A stretch of 50,208 bases of DNA from positions 1-50,208 of the forward strand of contig JANYDF010000138.1 in the NCBI GenBank assembly GCA_025359905.1, given 5' to 3'. The stretch is from Rhodospirillales bacterium. Its GTDB lineage: Bacteria > Pseudomonadota > Alphaproteobacteria > Acetobacterales > Acetobacteraceae. Made by a program: the position numbers and the translations under genes. Positions 33,053-41,471 of this stretch are shown here, piece by piece. Positions within the stretch are counted from its first letter, which is position 1; each line of letters begins with the position of its first letter. Under the pieces are notes generated by a model. That model searched no databases. It was not told where the DNA came from and saw only the letters and a list, made by a program, of their open reading frames with translations.

Positions 33053-34998
33053 GCCTCAGCGAGTTCGAGCAAATCGACGATGTCGCGCACGGCAAGCTTG
33101 CCGCGCACGTCCAGCGCCTCAATGGCCGCCGTGTACATCACCATGTCTTTCGGGCAGGCGACCACGAACAGCGTCGCGTCGCCCAGGGCCAAAGCCTCCT
33201 TGATGCGGTTTTCGCTCGGCCGTTCCGTCACCCCGGTATCATCGCCCCAGATGCGCCCGCCGCCGGCGCCACAGCAGAAGCTGTTTTCCCGGTTGCGCGG
33301 CATTTCGTGCAGCCGGTAGCCGGCCCGCTCGATCAACGCGCGCGGCGCGCCGAAGCCGCCGTTGTAGCGGCCAAGATAGCACGGGTCGTGATAGGTTACC
33401 GTGGCGCCGCTGCCCGGTTTCAACTTCAGCGCGCCAGCCTCGATCAGTTCCAACAGCAGGTCGGTATGGTGCAGCACTGGCGCGTGCGCGCCGCCGAGCG
33501 CTGGGTATTCCTGGCGCAGCGCGTTCAGACTATGCGGGTCGGTGGTGACGATGCGCTGGAACGTGCATTCCGATAGTGCATCCATATTGCTGCGGGCGAG
33601 CGTCTGGAACAGACCCTCCTCACCGGCGCGGCGGATGTCGTTGCCGCTGTTTTGCTCGGCGTCCGATAGAATGCCGAAATCCACGCCGGCGGCATGCAGC
33701 AGCTTGGCGAAAGCGATGGTGATGCGCTGTGCACGCGGATCGAAGCTCGCGTAGTCGCCGACGAACCACAGGATATCCACCGGCTCCTTACGCGCGTCCT
33801 TGACCTTGAAGCCCACGTCCTTGGTCCAGCGCGCGCGTTGGCGGGCCGGCTTGCCCATCGAGTTGCCAGTGCGCTGCATATTGGCGAACGCATCCTGCAG
33901 GCCTGGGCCCACCCGCGCTTCTTCAACCAATTGCCGGCGCATATCGACGATCTTGGGCACATGCTCGATGTGCAGCGGGCACACCGTCATGCAGGCGCCG
34001 CAGGTGATGCAGGCCCACAGGGTCTGCTCGCTGATGGTGCCGCCAAGTAGCGGGCCGGCTGAGTCCGCAGCGTCCGCCATGATGCGGTCGCGCAAATCCA
34101 TGATCAGCTTCTTCGGGCTGAGCGGCTGGCCTGCGGCAAAGGCCGGGCACGCGGCCTGACAACGCCCGCATTCGGTGCAGGAGGCGGTGTCGAGCACATC
34201 CTTCCAAGTGAACTGCTCGATCTTGGAGATACCGACCTGTCCGCGCGCCTCCGGCGGGGCGGGCAGCACGCCGCGCGGCGTCAACGGGCGGAAGAAGATG
34301 TTGGGAATCGCCGTGAACATATGGCGATGCTTGGAGCCGGGGATGTAGGCGAGGAACCCGAGGATCGCCAGCATATGCACCCATGTAGCGCCCGCGTGCA
34401 GCGCAGCCGCCCCATCTGCTCCGAGTCCGGCACCGGTGAGCGCCGCCGCCAGCGCGCCGCTCACCGGCCGCCAGCCGCCAGCGACGTTGCCCGCCGCGAT
34501 GCCAGAAGCAGCTTCGGTCAGCATCGACAGCACGATGGCGATCACGAACAGATAAATGAGCGTGGCGTCGGTGGTGCGCGACCCGGCGAAGCGGGCCGGG
34601 CGGATCACGAAGCGGTGCCAAATCGCCAGCCCGATGGCGGCCAGAAGAACGAGCGCGAACACGTCCTGCAGCAGCGCGATCCAAGTGTCGCCGCCGATGG
34701 CGTGCAACGAGAAACCGGGGAACAGTCCGGCGCCGAAATCGGCCACGATGGCGCTGAACAGCACCACGAAGCCGCAGAAGATCATCAGGTGGAAGCTGCC
34801 GGACAGACGGATCTGCAATAGCCGCCGGTGCAGGCCGACCTCGCGCGCCACGAAGCCCAGCCGCTGCCATGGCTGGTCCCAGCGATGCGCCGCCGGGGCG
34901 CGGGCGATGGCGGCGATCAGCACGCGGGCGCGGTAACCCGCAACGAGCACGGCCACCGCAATCAGCGCCAGTACGGCGAGCGGCGAAGGCATTGGCAT
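33049..34998 (-). CDS. Membrane iron-sulfur electron-transfer protein, EtfD-like (ETF:quinone reductase)
   Basis: 649 residues. Residues about 1-230 hold six or so membrane helices of a NarI-like cytochrome-b-type domain with conserved His residues. Two 4Fe-4S motifs follow, CTECGRCQAACP and CITCGACMTVCP. The C-terminal part is heterodisulfide-reductase-like, with YHDPCYLGRYN and NSFCCGAGGG. Such proteins take electrons from ETF and reduce quinone, replacing soluble-type ETF-QO. Its ATG overlaps the etfA stop by one base (TAATG) and its TGA overlaps the start of the molybdenum hydroxylase. The order etfB-etfA-etfD fits a complete electron path for the acyl-CoA dehydrogenase at 27869. Confidence 0.87.
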   Translation of the reverse strand: MPMPSPLAVLALIAVAVLVAGYRARVLIAAIARAPAAHRWDQPWQRLGFVAREVGLHRRLLQIRLSGSFHLMIFCGFVVLFSAIVADFGAGLFPGFSLHAIGGDTWIALLQDVFALVLLAAIGLAIWHRFVIRPARFAGSRTTDATLIYLFVIAIVLSMLTEAASGIAAGNVAGGWRPVSGALAAALTGAGLGADGAAALHAGATWVHMLAILGFLAYIPGSKHRHMFTAIPNIFFRPLTPRGVLPAPPEARGQVGISKIEQFTWKDVLDTASCTECGRCQAACPAFAAGQPLSPKKLIMDLRDRIMADAADSAGPLLGGTISEQTLWACITCGACMTVCPLHIEHVPKIVDMRRQLVEEARVGPGLQDAFANMQRTGNSMGKPARQRARWTKDVGFKVKDARKEPVDILWFVGDYASFDPRAQRITIAFAKLLHAAGVDFGILSDAEQNSGNDIRRAGEEGLFQTLARSNMDALSECTFQRIVTTDPHSLNALRQEYPALGGAHAPVLHHTDLLLELIEAGALKLKPGSGATVTYHDPCYLGRYNGGFGAPRALIERAGYRLHEMPRNRENSFCCGAGGGRIWGDDTGVTERPSENRIKEALALGDATLFVVACPKDMVMYTAAIEALDVRGKLAVRDIVDLLELAEA

Positions 34999-35963
34999 TA
35001 ACCGGCGCGCAGACGGTCAGCGAGCGCGGGCAGCAGATCGAAAAGATCGATAGCCGCGCCGAAATGCGCGGCTCCGAAGATCGGCGCCCGCGCGTCGGAG
35101 TTGATGGCAACGATCAGGTCGGACTTGGCCATCCCCTCCAGATGTTCCGGCGCGCCAGACACGCCCACCGCGACGTAAAGTTTCGGGCGCACCTTGGTGC
35201 CCGACTTGCCGACCTGCCGGGCCTTGGGCATCCAGCCCGCGTCGATCACTGGGCGGCTGCCGGCAAGCTCTGCACCAAGCAATTCCGCGACCTCGGCCGC
35301 GCCGGCAATCTTGGCCGCCTCGCCGATGCCACGGCCGACGCATAGAATGCGGCTAGCCTGGGTTAGGTCCACCCCGCCGGCCTCGGGGAACAGTTCTTCC
35401 AGCACGCGGGTTTTCAGCGCACCGAGCGTCGCGGGCGCAGGCAGGACGATGCGCTCCGGCGATCCGGCGATGCGGCCGGCGTCCTCGGCAAATGCCCCGG
35501 GCATCACGCAAGCCACGGCTGGCAGCGGCGCCTCGATCCCGGCGATGAGCTTGCCACCGTAGACCTGCGCGCTGGCAGTCAGCGCGCCGCCGTCCAGTGC
35601 CAGCGTGCGGCAATAGGCGGCGAGCGTCCGGCCGGTGCGCCCGGCGGTCGCGGGCGCCAGATCGAGGCCTGCCGTGGTGTAGCCGAACAGCACCACATCG
35701 GGCTGCCGCTCATCGACAACGGCTTGCAGTGCAGCGGCGTGGGCTTCCGGCAGGTAAGGCGACAGCGCCGGGTGCGCCATGGTCAGCACGCAGTCGGCCG
35801 CGGTGATCTCGACGGCTGGAGCGGCCGGATCGGCGGCGCAGACCAGCGCTTCGACTGTCCAGCCGGCCGGGGCGGCGAGGCTGCGCGCCGCAGCCAGCAA
35901 TTCGAAGGCTATCGGCTGCACAGCGCCGCCGCGCGTTTCGACGTAAACCAGAATCGTTGCCAT
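34998..35963 (-). CDS. etfA: Electron transfer flavoprotein alpha subunit
   Basis: 321 residues. The C-terminal FAD domain is clear: ASRILCVGRGIGEAAKIAGAAEVAELL, GSRPVIDAGWMPKARQVGKSGTKV, YVAVGVSGAPEHLEGMAKSD and VAINSDARAPIFGAAHFGA match the ETF-alpha signature. The N-terminal domain is typical (ILVYVETRGGAVQPIAFELLAAARSLA). With EtfB it shuttles electrons from flavin dehydrogenases to a quinone reductase. It lies four bases after etfB and overlaps the EtfD-like gene by one base, so all are one transcript. GTKV replaces the usual GxTVxP, a small variation also seen in ETFs paired with EtfD. Confidence 0.93.
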   Translation of the reverse strand: MATILVYVETRGGAVQPIAFELLAAARSLAAPAGWTVEALVCAADPAAPAVEITAADCVLTMAHPALSPYLPEAHAAALQAVVDERQPDVVLFGYTTAGLDLAPATAGRTGRTLAAYCRTLALDGGALTASAQVYGGKLIAGIEAPLPAVACVMPGAFAEDAGRIAGSPERIVLPAPATLGALKTRVLEELFPEAGGVDLTQASRILCVGRGIGEAAKIAGAAEVAELLGAELAGSRPVIDAGWMPKARQVGKSGTKVRPKLYVAVGVSGAPEHLEGMAKSDLIVAINSDARAPIFGAAHFGAAIDLFDLLPALADRLRAG

Positions 35964-35967
35964 TACA

Positions 35968-36738
35968 TCAGCCCTTCAGCAGCCCGCGCTCGCGCAGCAG
36001 GGCGACGAATTGGTCGGCGACTGCATCGGCATCGCCCTTCCACATGGCAGCACCGCCGCCGGAGGCTGGTTTGGCCAGCCTGCGCACCATTGCAACCGGG
36101 CCGGCGAAAGCTTCACCACCGGCTCGTTTCTCAGGTTTCACGCCGATCGCCTGCCGAAGCTTGCTGCCGGAGACATAGCGTGGCGGTTGCGAGGCGGATT
36201 GCACCCCGAGCACCACAGGGCCAGCGGCGTGCACACGTGTGGCGTAACCGCCGCTATGTTCCTGCCGCACGATCAGGCCATCGGGCGCCGGCTGCACGCC
36301 GGCCACCGCACTCAAGTGCGGCCAGCCGAGACGCGCGCCGAGCGCGGCGGCGAGTTGCCCGCCGGCATCCTCCGGCGTCTGCACGCCGGTCAGCACCACG
36401 TCTGCGCCCAGCGCTTGGATGGCATCCGCCAGAATCGCGGCAACCGCCGCAGCGGCCGGCAAAGGCGGCAATTCGTCATAGGTGATCTTGACAACACGGT
36501 CGGCACCGCGCGCGATAGCCGACTGAAGCAGCTTGTCCACCCCGTCGCCGTCGAGCGCCACGGCCGTTACACTGGCGCCAGCCCGTTCCTTCAACAGCAC
36601 CGCTTCTTCGAGTGCATGATCGTCGAACTCATTGAGTTTCATGCCCACCCACTCACGATCGATGTCGTTGCCGGACTCACTGATTTCGAGGTCGTCGGCG
36701 ATGTCGGGCACGAGGCGGAGCACCACGGCAGCGTGCAT
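35968..36738 (-). CDS. etfB: Electron transfer flavoprotein beta subunit
   Basis: 256 residues from the ATG at 36738, which has GGGAG before it; a longer frame to 36801 lacks family similarity at its start. Recognisable segments are VVLRLVPDIADDLEI, MKLNEFDDHALEEAVLLKE, GADVVLTGVQTPEDAGGQLAAALG and GWPHLSAVAGV, typical of the AMP-binding beta subunit. It heads the minus-strand operon etfB-etfA-etfD-like-molybdenum hydroxylase and diverges from the first GMC dehydrogenase. Confidence 0.92.
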   Translation of the reverse strand: MHAAVVLRLVPDIADDLEISESGNDIDREWVGMKLNEFDDHALEEAVLLKERAGASVTAVALDGDGVDKLLQSAIARGADRVVKITYDELPPLPAAAAVAAILADAIQALGADVVLTGVQTPEDAGGQLAAALGARLGWPHLSAVAGVQPAPDGLIVRQEHSGGYATRVHAAGPVVLGVQSASQPPRYVSGSKLRQAIGVKPEKRAGGEAFAGPVAMVRRLAKPASGGGAAMWKGDADAVADQFVALLRERGLLKG

Positions 36739-36829
36739 ATTCGTTGACTCCCGCCCGGCCGTTGCGCGCACGCGCTCCGGGATCGGGGCAAGTGACTGCA
36801 AGCCAATATCTCTGTCAATGAAAATGTGG

Positions 36830-36839
36830 ACAATCTTGT
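36830..36839. promoter_or_regulatory. Short palindrome in the etfB/GMC divergent space
   Basis: ACAATCTTGT (ACAA-TC-TTGT) lies 90 bases from etfB and about 115 from the GMC start. It is a weak candidate operator; a palindrome this short can arise by chance. Confidence 0.2.
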
Positions 36840-36955
36840 TTGCGTCAGACGGACGTGCGATACTGAATTAGATGTTGGCAAGCCGCACGGTTTTGGGTGT
36901 GGTGCACGCTTAAGAATGCCCGCTGAACGGCGGCGTGAGGAGGAACGAAAAGCAC

Positions 36956-38587
36956 ATGTCAGGCGCAAATCGCAGTCCAGGCGTCGCGGACGTCCTGATC
37001 ATCGGCGCGGGTGCCTCCGGGTCGGTCGCCGTGGCCAAACTCGCGGAAGCCGGCTTCAGCGTTGTGTGCCTAGAGCAGGGCGGACATGTCGATAACGGCG
37101 AGTTCTATGGCGACAAGCCCGAATGGGAGTTGATGGCGCAGAAGCGCTGGCACCCGAACCCCAATGTGCGTGACTTGGAAAACGACTATCCGTGCGAGAC
37201 ATCGGATTCGGACGTCAATCCGCTGATGTACAACGCCGTCGGCGGCAGCACGATTTTGTATGCAGCGCACTGGCAGCGCTTCATGCCATCCGACTTCCGC
37301 GTCCGCACGCTCGATGGCGTGGCCGACGACTGGCCGTTCACTTACGAAGACCTTGAGCCGTTCTACGACGAAATGGATATCGAGATGGGCGTGTCTGGGC
37401 TTGGCGGCGACCCCGCCTATCCGCCCGGCAAAGCTCCGCCGCTGCCGCCGCTGCCAATCGGCAAGATCGGCATGAAGGCCGCCGAGGGCATGAACAAGCT
37501 CGGCTGGCACTGGTGGCCGGGGCCGAACGCGGCGCCGTCGCGCCCCTATCGCGGCCGCAACCAGTGCGTGCGGCGGGGCACCTGCCTGACCGGCTGTCCA
37601 GAGCGCGCCAAGGCGTCGATGGACCATACCCATTGGCCAGACGCGCTGAAACACGGCGCCAAGTTGATCACCGGTGCGCGGGTGCGCGAGATCACCGTTG
37701 ACGGCAACGGCATGGCAACCGGCGCCATCTACATCGACCGCAGCGGGCGTGAGCGGCGGCAGATGGCGCAGGTGGTGATCGTCTGCGCCAACGGCGTCGG
37801 CACGCCCCGCCTGTTGCTGATGTCCAAGTCGGCGCGCTTCCCGGACGGTTTGGCGAACAGTTCGGGCCTCGCCGGCAAGAACTTGATGATGCATCCGTAT
37901 GCCGCCGTGTCCGGCAGCTTCGACGAACCGCTGGAAAGCTGGCTCGGCCCGGCCGGACAAACCATCCAGTCGATGCAGTGGTACGAGACCGATGCGAGCC
38001 GTGGTTTCGTGCGTGGCGCCAAGTGGCAGGTGATGCCGAGCGGCGGGCCGCTCGGCATGCGCGCGGCCTATGGCGGCAAGCCGCTCGACGAGGCCTGGGG
38101 CGCCAACCTGCACCGCAGCACGCGCAAGGTGTTCGGGCGATCGTTCGAGTGGGGTATCATCGCCGAGGATCTGCCGGAAGAGACCAACCAAGTGGTGCTC
38201 GATCCTTCGCTGACCGACAGCGACGGTCTCGCGGCGCCGAAGATCGTCTATCGTAACACCGAGAACACGCATCGCATGATCGAGTTTCACTTGGCCCGCG
38301 CCAAGGAAGCAATGGCAGCGGCAGGTGCGGTGAGTATGTCGGTAACGCCGCTGATGCGCGATTGCGGCTGGCATTTGATGGGCACGGCGCGCATGGGCAC
38401 CGATCCGCAGCGCTCGGTCGTCAATGAATGGGGACAGGCGCACGATGTGCCCAATCTCTACATCTACGACGGCAGCGTGTTCGTTACCTCCTCTGGCTTC
38501 AACCCGACCGGCACGATCTGCGCGATAGCGTTGCGGGCGGTGAAGCACCTGATCGCCAACCGCCGGAACCAGCGAGTCGCGGCATGA
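36956..38587 (+). CDS. GMC-family FAD dehydrogenase, first of two tandem copies
   Basis: 543 residues from the ATG at 36956, preceded by GAGGAGGAA. The FAD dinucleotide motif is VLIIGAGASGSVAVAKLAEAG. A three-cysteine cluster, Cys204-x5-Cys210-x3-Cys214 (CVRRGTCLTGC), resembles the Fe-S-ligating region of FAD-dependent glucose and fructose dehydrogenases. The substrate-site His is in GWHLMGTARMG and the ending is DGSVFVTSSGFNPTGT. The small gene after it overlaps by ATGA and matches the gluconate-2-dehydrogenase subunit 3 family. I infer a membrane-linked or periplasmic-facing sugar, polyol or hydroxy-acid dehydrogenase, though no Tat or Sec signal is visible on this subunit; export could ride on a partner. 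It shares the whole layout with the copy at 39039. Confidence 0.87.
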   Translation: MSGANRSPGVADVLIIGAGASGSVAVAKLAEAGFSVVCLEQGGHVDNGEFYGDKPEWELMAQKRWHPNPNVRDLENDYPCETSDSDVNPLMYNAVGGSTILYAAHWQRFMPSDFRVRTLDGVADDWPFTYEDLEPFYDEMDIEMGVSGLGGDPAYPPGKAPPLPPLPIGKIGMKAAEGMNKLGWHWWPGPNAAPSRPYRGRNQCVRRGTCLTGCPERAKASMDHTHWPDALKHGAKLITGARVREITVDGNGMATGAIYIDRSGRERRQMAQVVIVCANGVGTPRLLLMSKSARFPDGLANSSGLAGKNLMMHPYAAVSGSFDEPLESWLGPAGQTIQSMQWYETDASRGFVRGAKWQVMPSGGPLGMRAAYGGKPLDEAWGANLHRSTRKVFGRSFEWGIIAEDLPEETNQVVLDPSLTDSDGLAAPKIVYRNTENTHRMIEFHLARAKEAMAAAGAVSMSVTPLMRDCGWHLMGTARMGTDPQRSVVNEWGQAHDVPNLYIYDGSVFVTSSGFNPTGTICAIALRAVKHLIANRRNQRVAA

Positions 38588-39012
38588 GCACTGCAATCGA
38601 CGGCGGCGTACGCGCGGCGTTTCGTGCCATTGCCGATGTGTTGATCCCCGCCGCCGAAGGTATGCCGGCGGCCAGCGAAGTGGATGTGCACGGGCCAGTG
38701 CTCGATCGCATCATCGGGCTGCGGCCGGACCTCGCCGAGCGATTTTTCCGTGGCATCGGCGCCATTGCGGGTCTGCCGCCGGAAACGGCGGCCGTGCAGT
38801 TGAATGCGGCCGATCCGCAGGCGCTGGCGGCAATCGGTCTGGTGGCGTCAGCCGCCTACTACATGCAGCCGCGCGTGCGTGAATTAATCGGCTATCCGGG
38901 TCAGGAAAAACGGCCGGGCAACCCGGACGAGACGCCGGAATACGTCGCCAACGGGATGCTGCAACAGGTGCTCGACCGCGGACCTATCTTCAAGCCGACA
39001 CCGAAAGCCTGA
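38584..39012 (+). CDS. Gluconate-2-dehydrogenase-subunit-3-like partner of the first GMC enzyme
   Basis: 142 residues. The opening FRAIADVLIPAAEGMPAASE and the ending GYPGQEKRPGNPDETPEYV plus RGPIFKPTP match the small, helical subunit 3 family that stabilises and helps export GMC dehydrogenases. It overlaps the GMC gene by ATGA. Unlike many relatives it has no twin-arginine signal at its N-terminus, so location is unclear. The counterpart at 40700 and the shortened copy at 22280 show that the pair was duplicated. Confidence 0.78.
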   Translation: MSTAIDGGVRAAFRAIADVLIPAAEGMPAASEVDVHGPVLDRIIGLRPDLAERFFRGIGAIAGLPPETAAVQLNAADPQALAAIGLVASAAYYMQPRVRELIGYPGQEKRPGNPDETPEYVANGMLQQVLDRGPIFKPTPKA

Positions 39013-39038
39013 ACGTCCGGCTGGGGGGAATCAAAAAG

Positions 39039-40700
39039 ATGAGCGGAAAGACAGGCGGCGCGCGGCGGGATGAGCCGGTGGATGTGCTGATTGTCGGCGC
39101 CGGTCCGTCCGGCGCGGTGGCAGCACGTTATCTCGCGGCGGCCGGCCTTTCGGTCGTGGCGCTGGAACAAGGCCATTGGCCCGACGCCGCCGATTTCCCC
39201 GGCCGCAAGCGCGAGTTCGAATTGGCGGCGCAGAAGCGCTGGCATCCCAACCCAAACGTGCGCGACCTGCCGCGTGACTATCCGGTGGAGACCAGCGCGT
39301 CGGACATCAACCCGCTGATGTATGCAGCGGTCGGTGGCAGCACCACGCTGTATGCGGGGCATTGGACCCCGTTCCTGCCGTCCGACTTCCGGGTGAAAAC
39401 GCTGGACGGTATCGCTGACGACTGGCCCTTCACTTACGAAGACCTGTTGCCGTCGCTCGAAGAAATCGAACGCGAAGTCGGCGTGTCCGGACTGCCCGGC
39501 AATCCAGCATACCCGCCGCAGCGCGCGTTCCCGACGCCGCCGCTACCAATCGGCAAGGCCGGGCGCAAGGCCGTTGAAGGGCTCGACAAGCTCGGCTGGC
39601 ACTGGTGGCCCGGCACCAACGCCATGCCATCGGTGCCGTATAATGGGCTCAATCCGTGCGTCCGGCGCGGCACCTGCATGACCGGCTGTCCGGAGGGTGC
39701 CAAATCCACTGTTAACATCACGTTCTGGCCGCACGCCATCCGCAGCGGTGCGCGGCTGATTACCGGCGCGCGGGTGCGCGAAATCGAGGTCAACGATCAG
39801 GGCCTCGCCACCGGCGCTGTCTACATCGACGAAAATGGCCGCGAGCGGCGCCAGCGCGCTGCGGTGGTGATCGTTTGCGCCAACGGCATCGGCACGCCGC
39901 GCTTGCTGCTGCTGTCGAAATCCAAGCGGTTCCCCGATGGCCTCGCCAACCGGTCCGGCATGGTGGGCAAGCGGCTGATGATGCATCCGTTCTCGGCGGT
40001 GCTCGGCGTGTTCGAGGATGAGTTGGACGGCTGGATGGGACCGTTCGGCCAGTTGGTCGAATCCTTTGAGTTCTACGAGACCGATGCTTCGCGCGGCTTC
40101 ATGCGCGGCGCCAAATGGGGTGCGATGCCGGGCGGCGGCCCGCTCGGCGTGACCAGCTTTGTCGGCTCGCAAATCTTCAGCGCCGGCGAAGGCGGCATGG
40201 TCGAGGATGTCTGGGGCGAGAACCTGCACAAACTGGTCGCGCGCCGCTTCAACCATTGCCTTGTCTACGGGATCATCGGCGAGGACCTGCCGGAAGAAAG
40301 CAATCAGGTCGTGCTGGACCCCGAACTGACCGATAGCGACGGCGTGCCGGCGCCGAAGTTGCTCTACAAGGTTTCGCAAAATTCGCACGACATGCTGCGC
40401 TTCCACGTCGCGCGCTGCACGGAGGCGGTTGAGGCGGCGGGCGCCATCGAGACAGTGGTGGTGCACCAAGTGCGCGACACCGGCTGGCATCTTCTCGGCA
40501 GTTGCCGGATGGGTGAGGACGCTGCGACGTCCGTGGTCGATCAATGGGGCCGGTCGCACGATGTGCCCAATCTTTACATCTTCGACGGCAGCACCTTCCC
40601 GACCTCGGGCGGCGTGAACCCGACTGCCACGATCATGTCCGTCGCCCTGCGGCAGGTGCGCCGTCTGATCGCGCAACGTCACTTGCAGGAGGCCGCTTGA
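39039..40700 (+). CDS. GMC-family FAD dehydrogenase, second tandem copy
   Basis: 553 residues, with a GGGGGAA site before the ATG. Motifs match the first copy throughout: VLIVGAGPSGAVAARYLAAAG, AQKRWHPNPNVRDL, GGSTTLYAGHW, the cysteine cluster Cys207/213/217 in CVRRGTCMTGC, GWHLLGSCRMG and DGSTFPTSGGVNPTAT. Differences cluster around the substrate end (FVGSQIFSAGEGGMVEDVW replaces a shorter stretch), so the two copies may oxidise different substrates or successive positions. Its TGA and the next ATG overlap (TGATG). Confidence 0.87.
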   Translation: MSGKTGGARRDEPVDVLIVGAGPSGAVAARYLAAAGLSVVALEQGHWPDAADFPGRKREFELAAQKRWHPNPNVRDLPRDYPVETSASDINPLMYAAVGGSTTLYAGHWTPFLPSDFRVKTLDGIADDWPFTYEDLLPSLEEIEREVGVSGLPGNPAYPPQRAFPTPPLPIGKAGRKAVEGLDKLGWHWWPGTNAMPSVPYNGLNPCVRRGTCMTGCPEGAKSTVNITFWPHAIRSGARLITGARVREIEVNDQGLATGAVYIDENGRERRQRAAVVIVCANGIGTPRLLLLSKSKRFPDGLANRSGMVGKRLMMHPFSAVLGVFEDELDGWMGPFGQLVESFEFYETDASRGFMRGAKWGAMPGGGPLGVTSFVGSQIFSAGEGGMVEDVWGENLHKLVARRFNHCLVYGIIGEDLPEESNQVVLDPELTDSDGVPAPKLLYKVSQNSHDMLRFHVARCTEAVEAAGAIETVVVHQVRDTGWHLLGSCRMGEDAATSVVDQWGRSHDVPNLYIFDGSTFPTSGGVNPTATIMSVALRQVRRLIAQRHLQEAA

Positions 40701-41122
40701 TGCTGCTCGATGATGCCAGCCGCGCCAAGTTCGCGGCCATTGCCGACCGCTTAATTCCGGCATCCGGCAAGATGCCAGCGGCGAGCTCGGCCAGCGTGCA
40801 ACACGCGATGCTCGACCTCGCGTTGCAGTCGCGCCCTGATTTGACCGAGGATTTCACGCGCGGTTTGGCGGCGTGTTCAGCGGACGCGCCGAGCCAGTCG
40901 ATCAACGCGCTGTTCCGCGAAGATCGCACCGGCTTCAATGCGGTGAATCTAATCGCTGTTGCCGCTTACTACATGACCGACGAGGTGCGCGATTTGATCG
41001 GATACCCCGGTCAGGAAAGCCCGGCGTACGATCCGCACGAGACGCCGGATTATCTCGTGGATGGCACGCTGGAACGGGTGGTGCGGCGTGGGCCGCTGTA
41101 CCGGCCGACACCGCGCGGCTAA
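40700..41122 (+). CDS. Gluconate-2-dehydrogenase-subunit-3-like partner of the second GMC enzyme
   Basis: 140 residues. FAAIADRLIPASGKMPAASS, VAAYYMTDEVRDLIGYPGQE and GTLERVVRRGPLYRPTP align with the 38584 product along most of its length. It begins at the last base of the second GMC stop, so the two are co-translated. No signal sequence is seen. Confidence 0.78.
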   Translation: MLLDDASRAKFAAIADRLIPASGKMPAASSASVQHAMLDLALQSRPDLTEDFTRGLAACSADAPSQSINALFREDRTGFNAVNLIAVAAYYMTDEVRDLIGYPGQESPAYDPHETPDYLVDGTLERVVRRGPLYRPTPRG

Positions 41123-41471
41123 TGGCTGCGCCAGGCACGGAGGATCGGCGACAACATTCGCAACGATATTGTTGACATTTTCGCCGTCCATGGTCAAATG
41201 GGATCAAGTGCTGACAAACGGCGATGCTGACGAACAGCAATACCGGGCGACGCGCTTAAGTCTCGGGTGAAGGGGCGGGAAAGACTCCGACGATGGCCGG
41301 GACAGCGTCCAAGGTGCGAGCAGGGATAACGGGATTCTCCGTAACTGCCGCCTCCTGCGCCGCCGCTCCTGCGCAAAGGCGCCTCCGCTCACCGCACGGC
41401 TCTGGACACACCAGTTGTGCCCCGGCGTGCGTTTCGGAAAACCGGCTTGGGGAAACGGCAAAGGACATAAA
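41123..41471. promoter_or_regulatory. Regulatory gap before the sugar ABC operon
   Basis: Almost 350 bases without a convincing gene. At 41161-41174 there is a palindrome, CAACGATATTGTTG, overlapping a perfect -35-like TTGACA at 41172-41177; no good -10 is seen at the right distance. This could be an operator-promoter for the transporter genes. An AAAGGA site precedes the ATG at 41472. Confidence 0.35.

Noticed and set aside
37070-38596. 508-codon minus frame opposite the first GMC gene
   Set aside because: The GMC frame has FAD, cysteine-cluster and His motifs and a good ribosome site; the minus frame has none.
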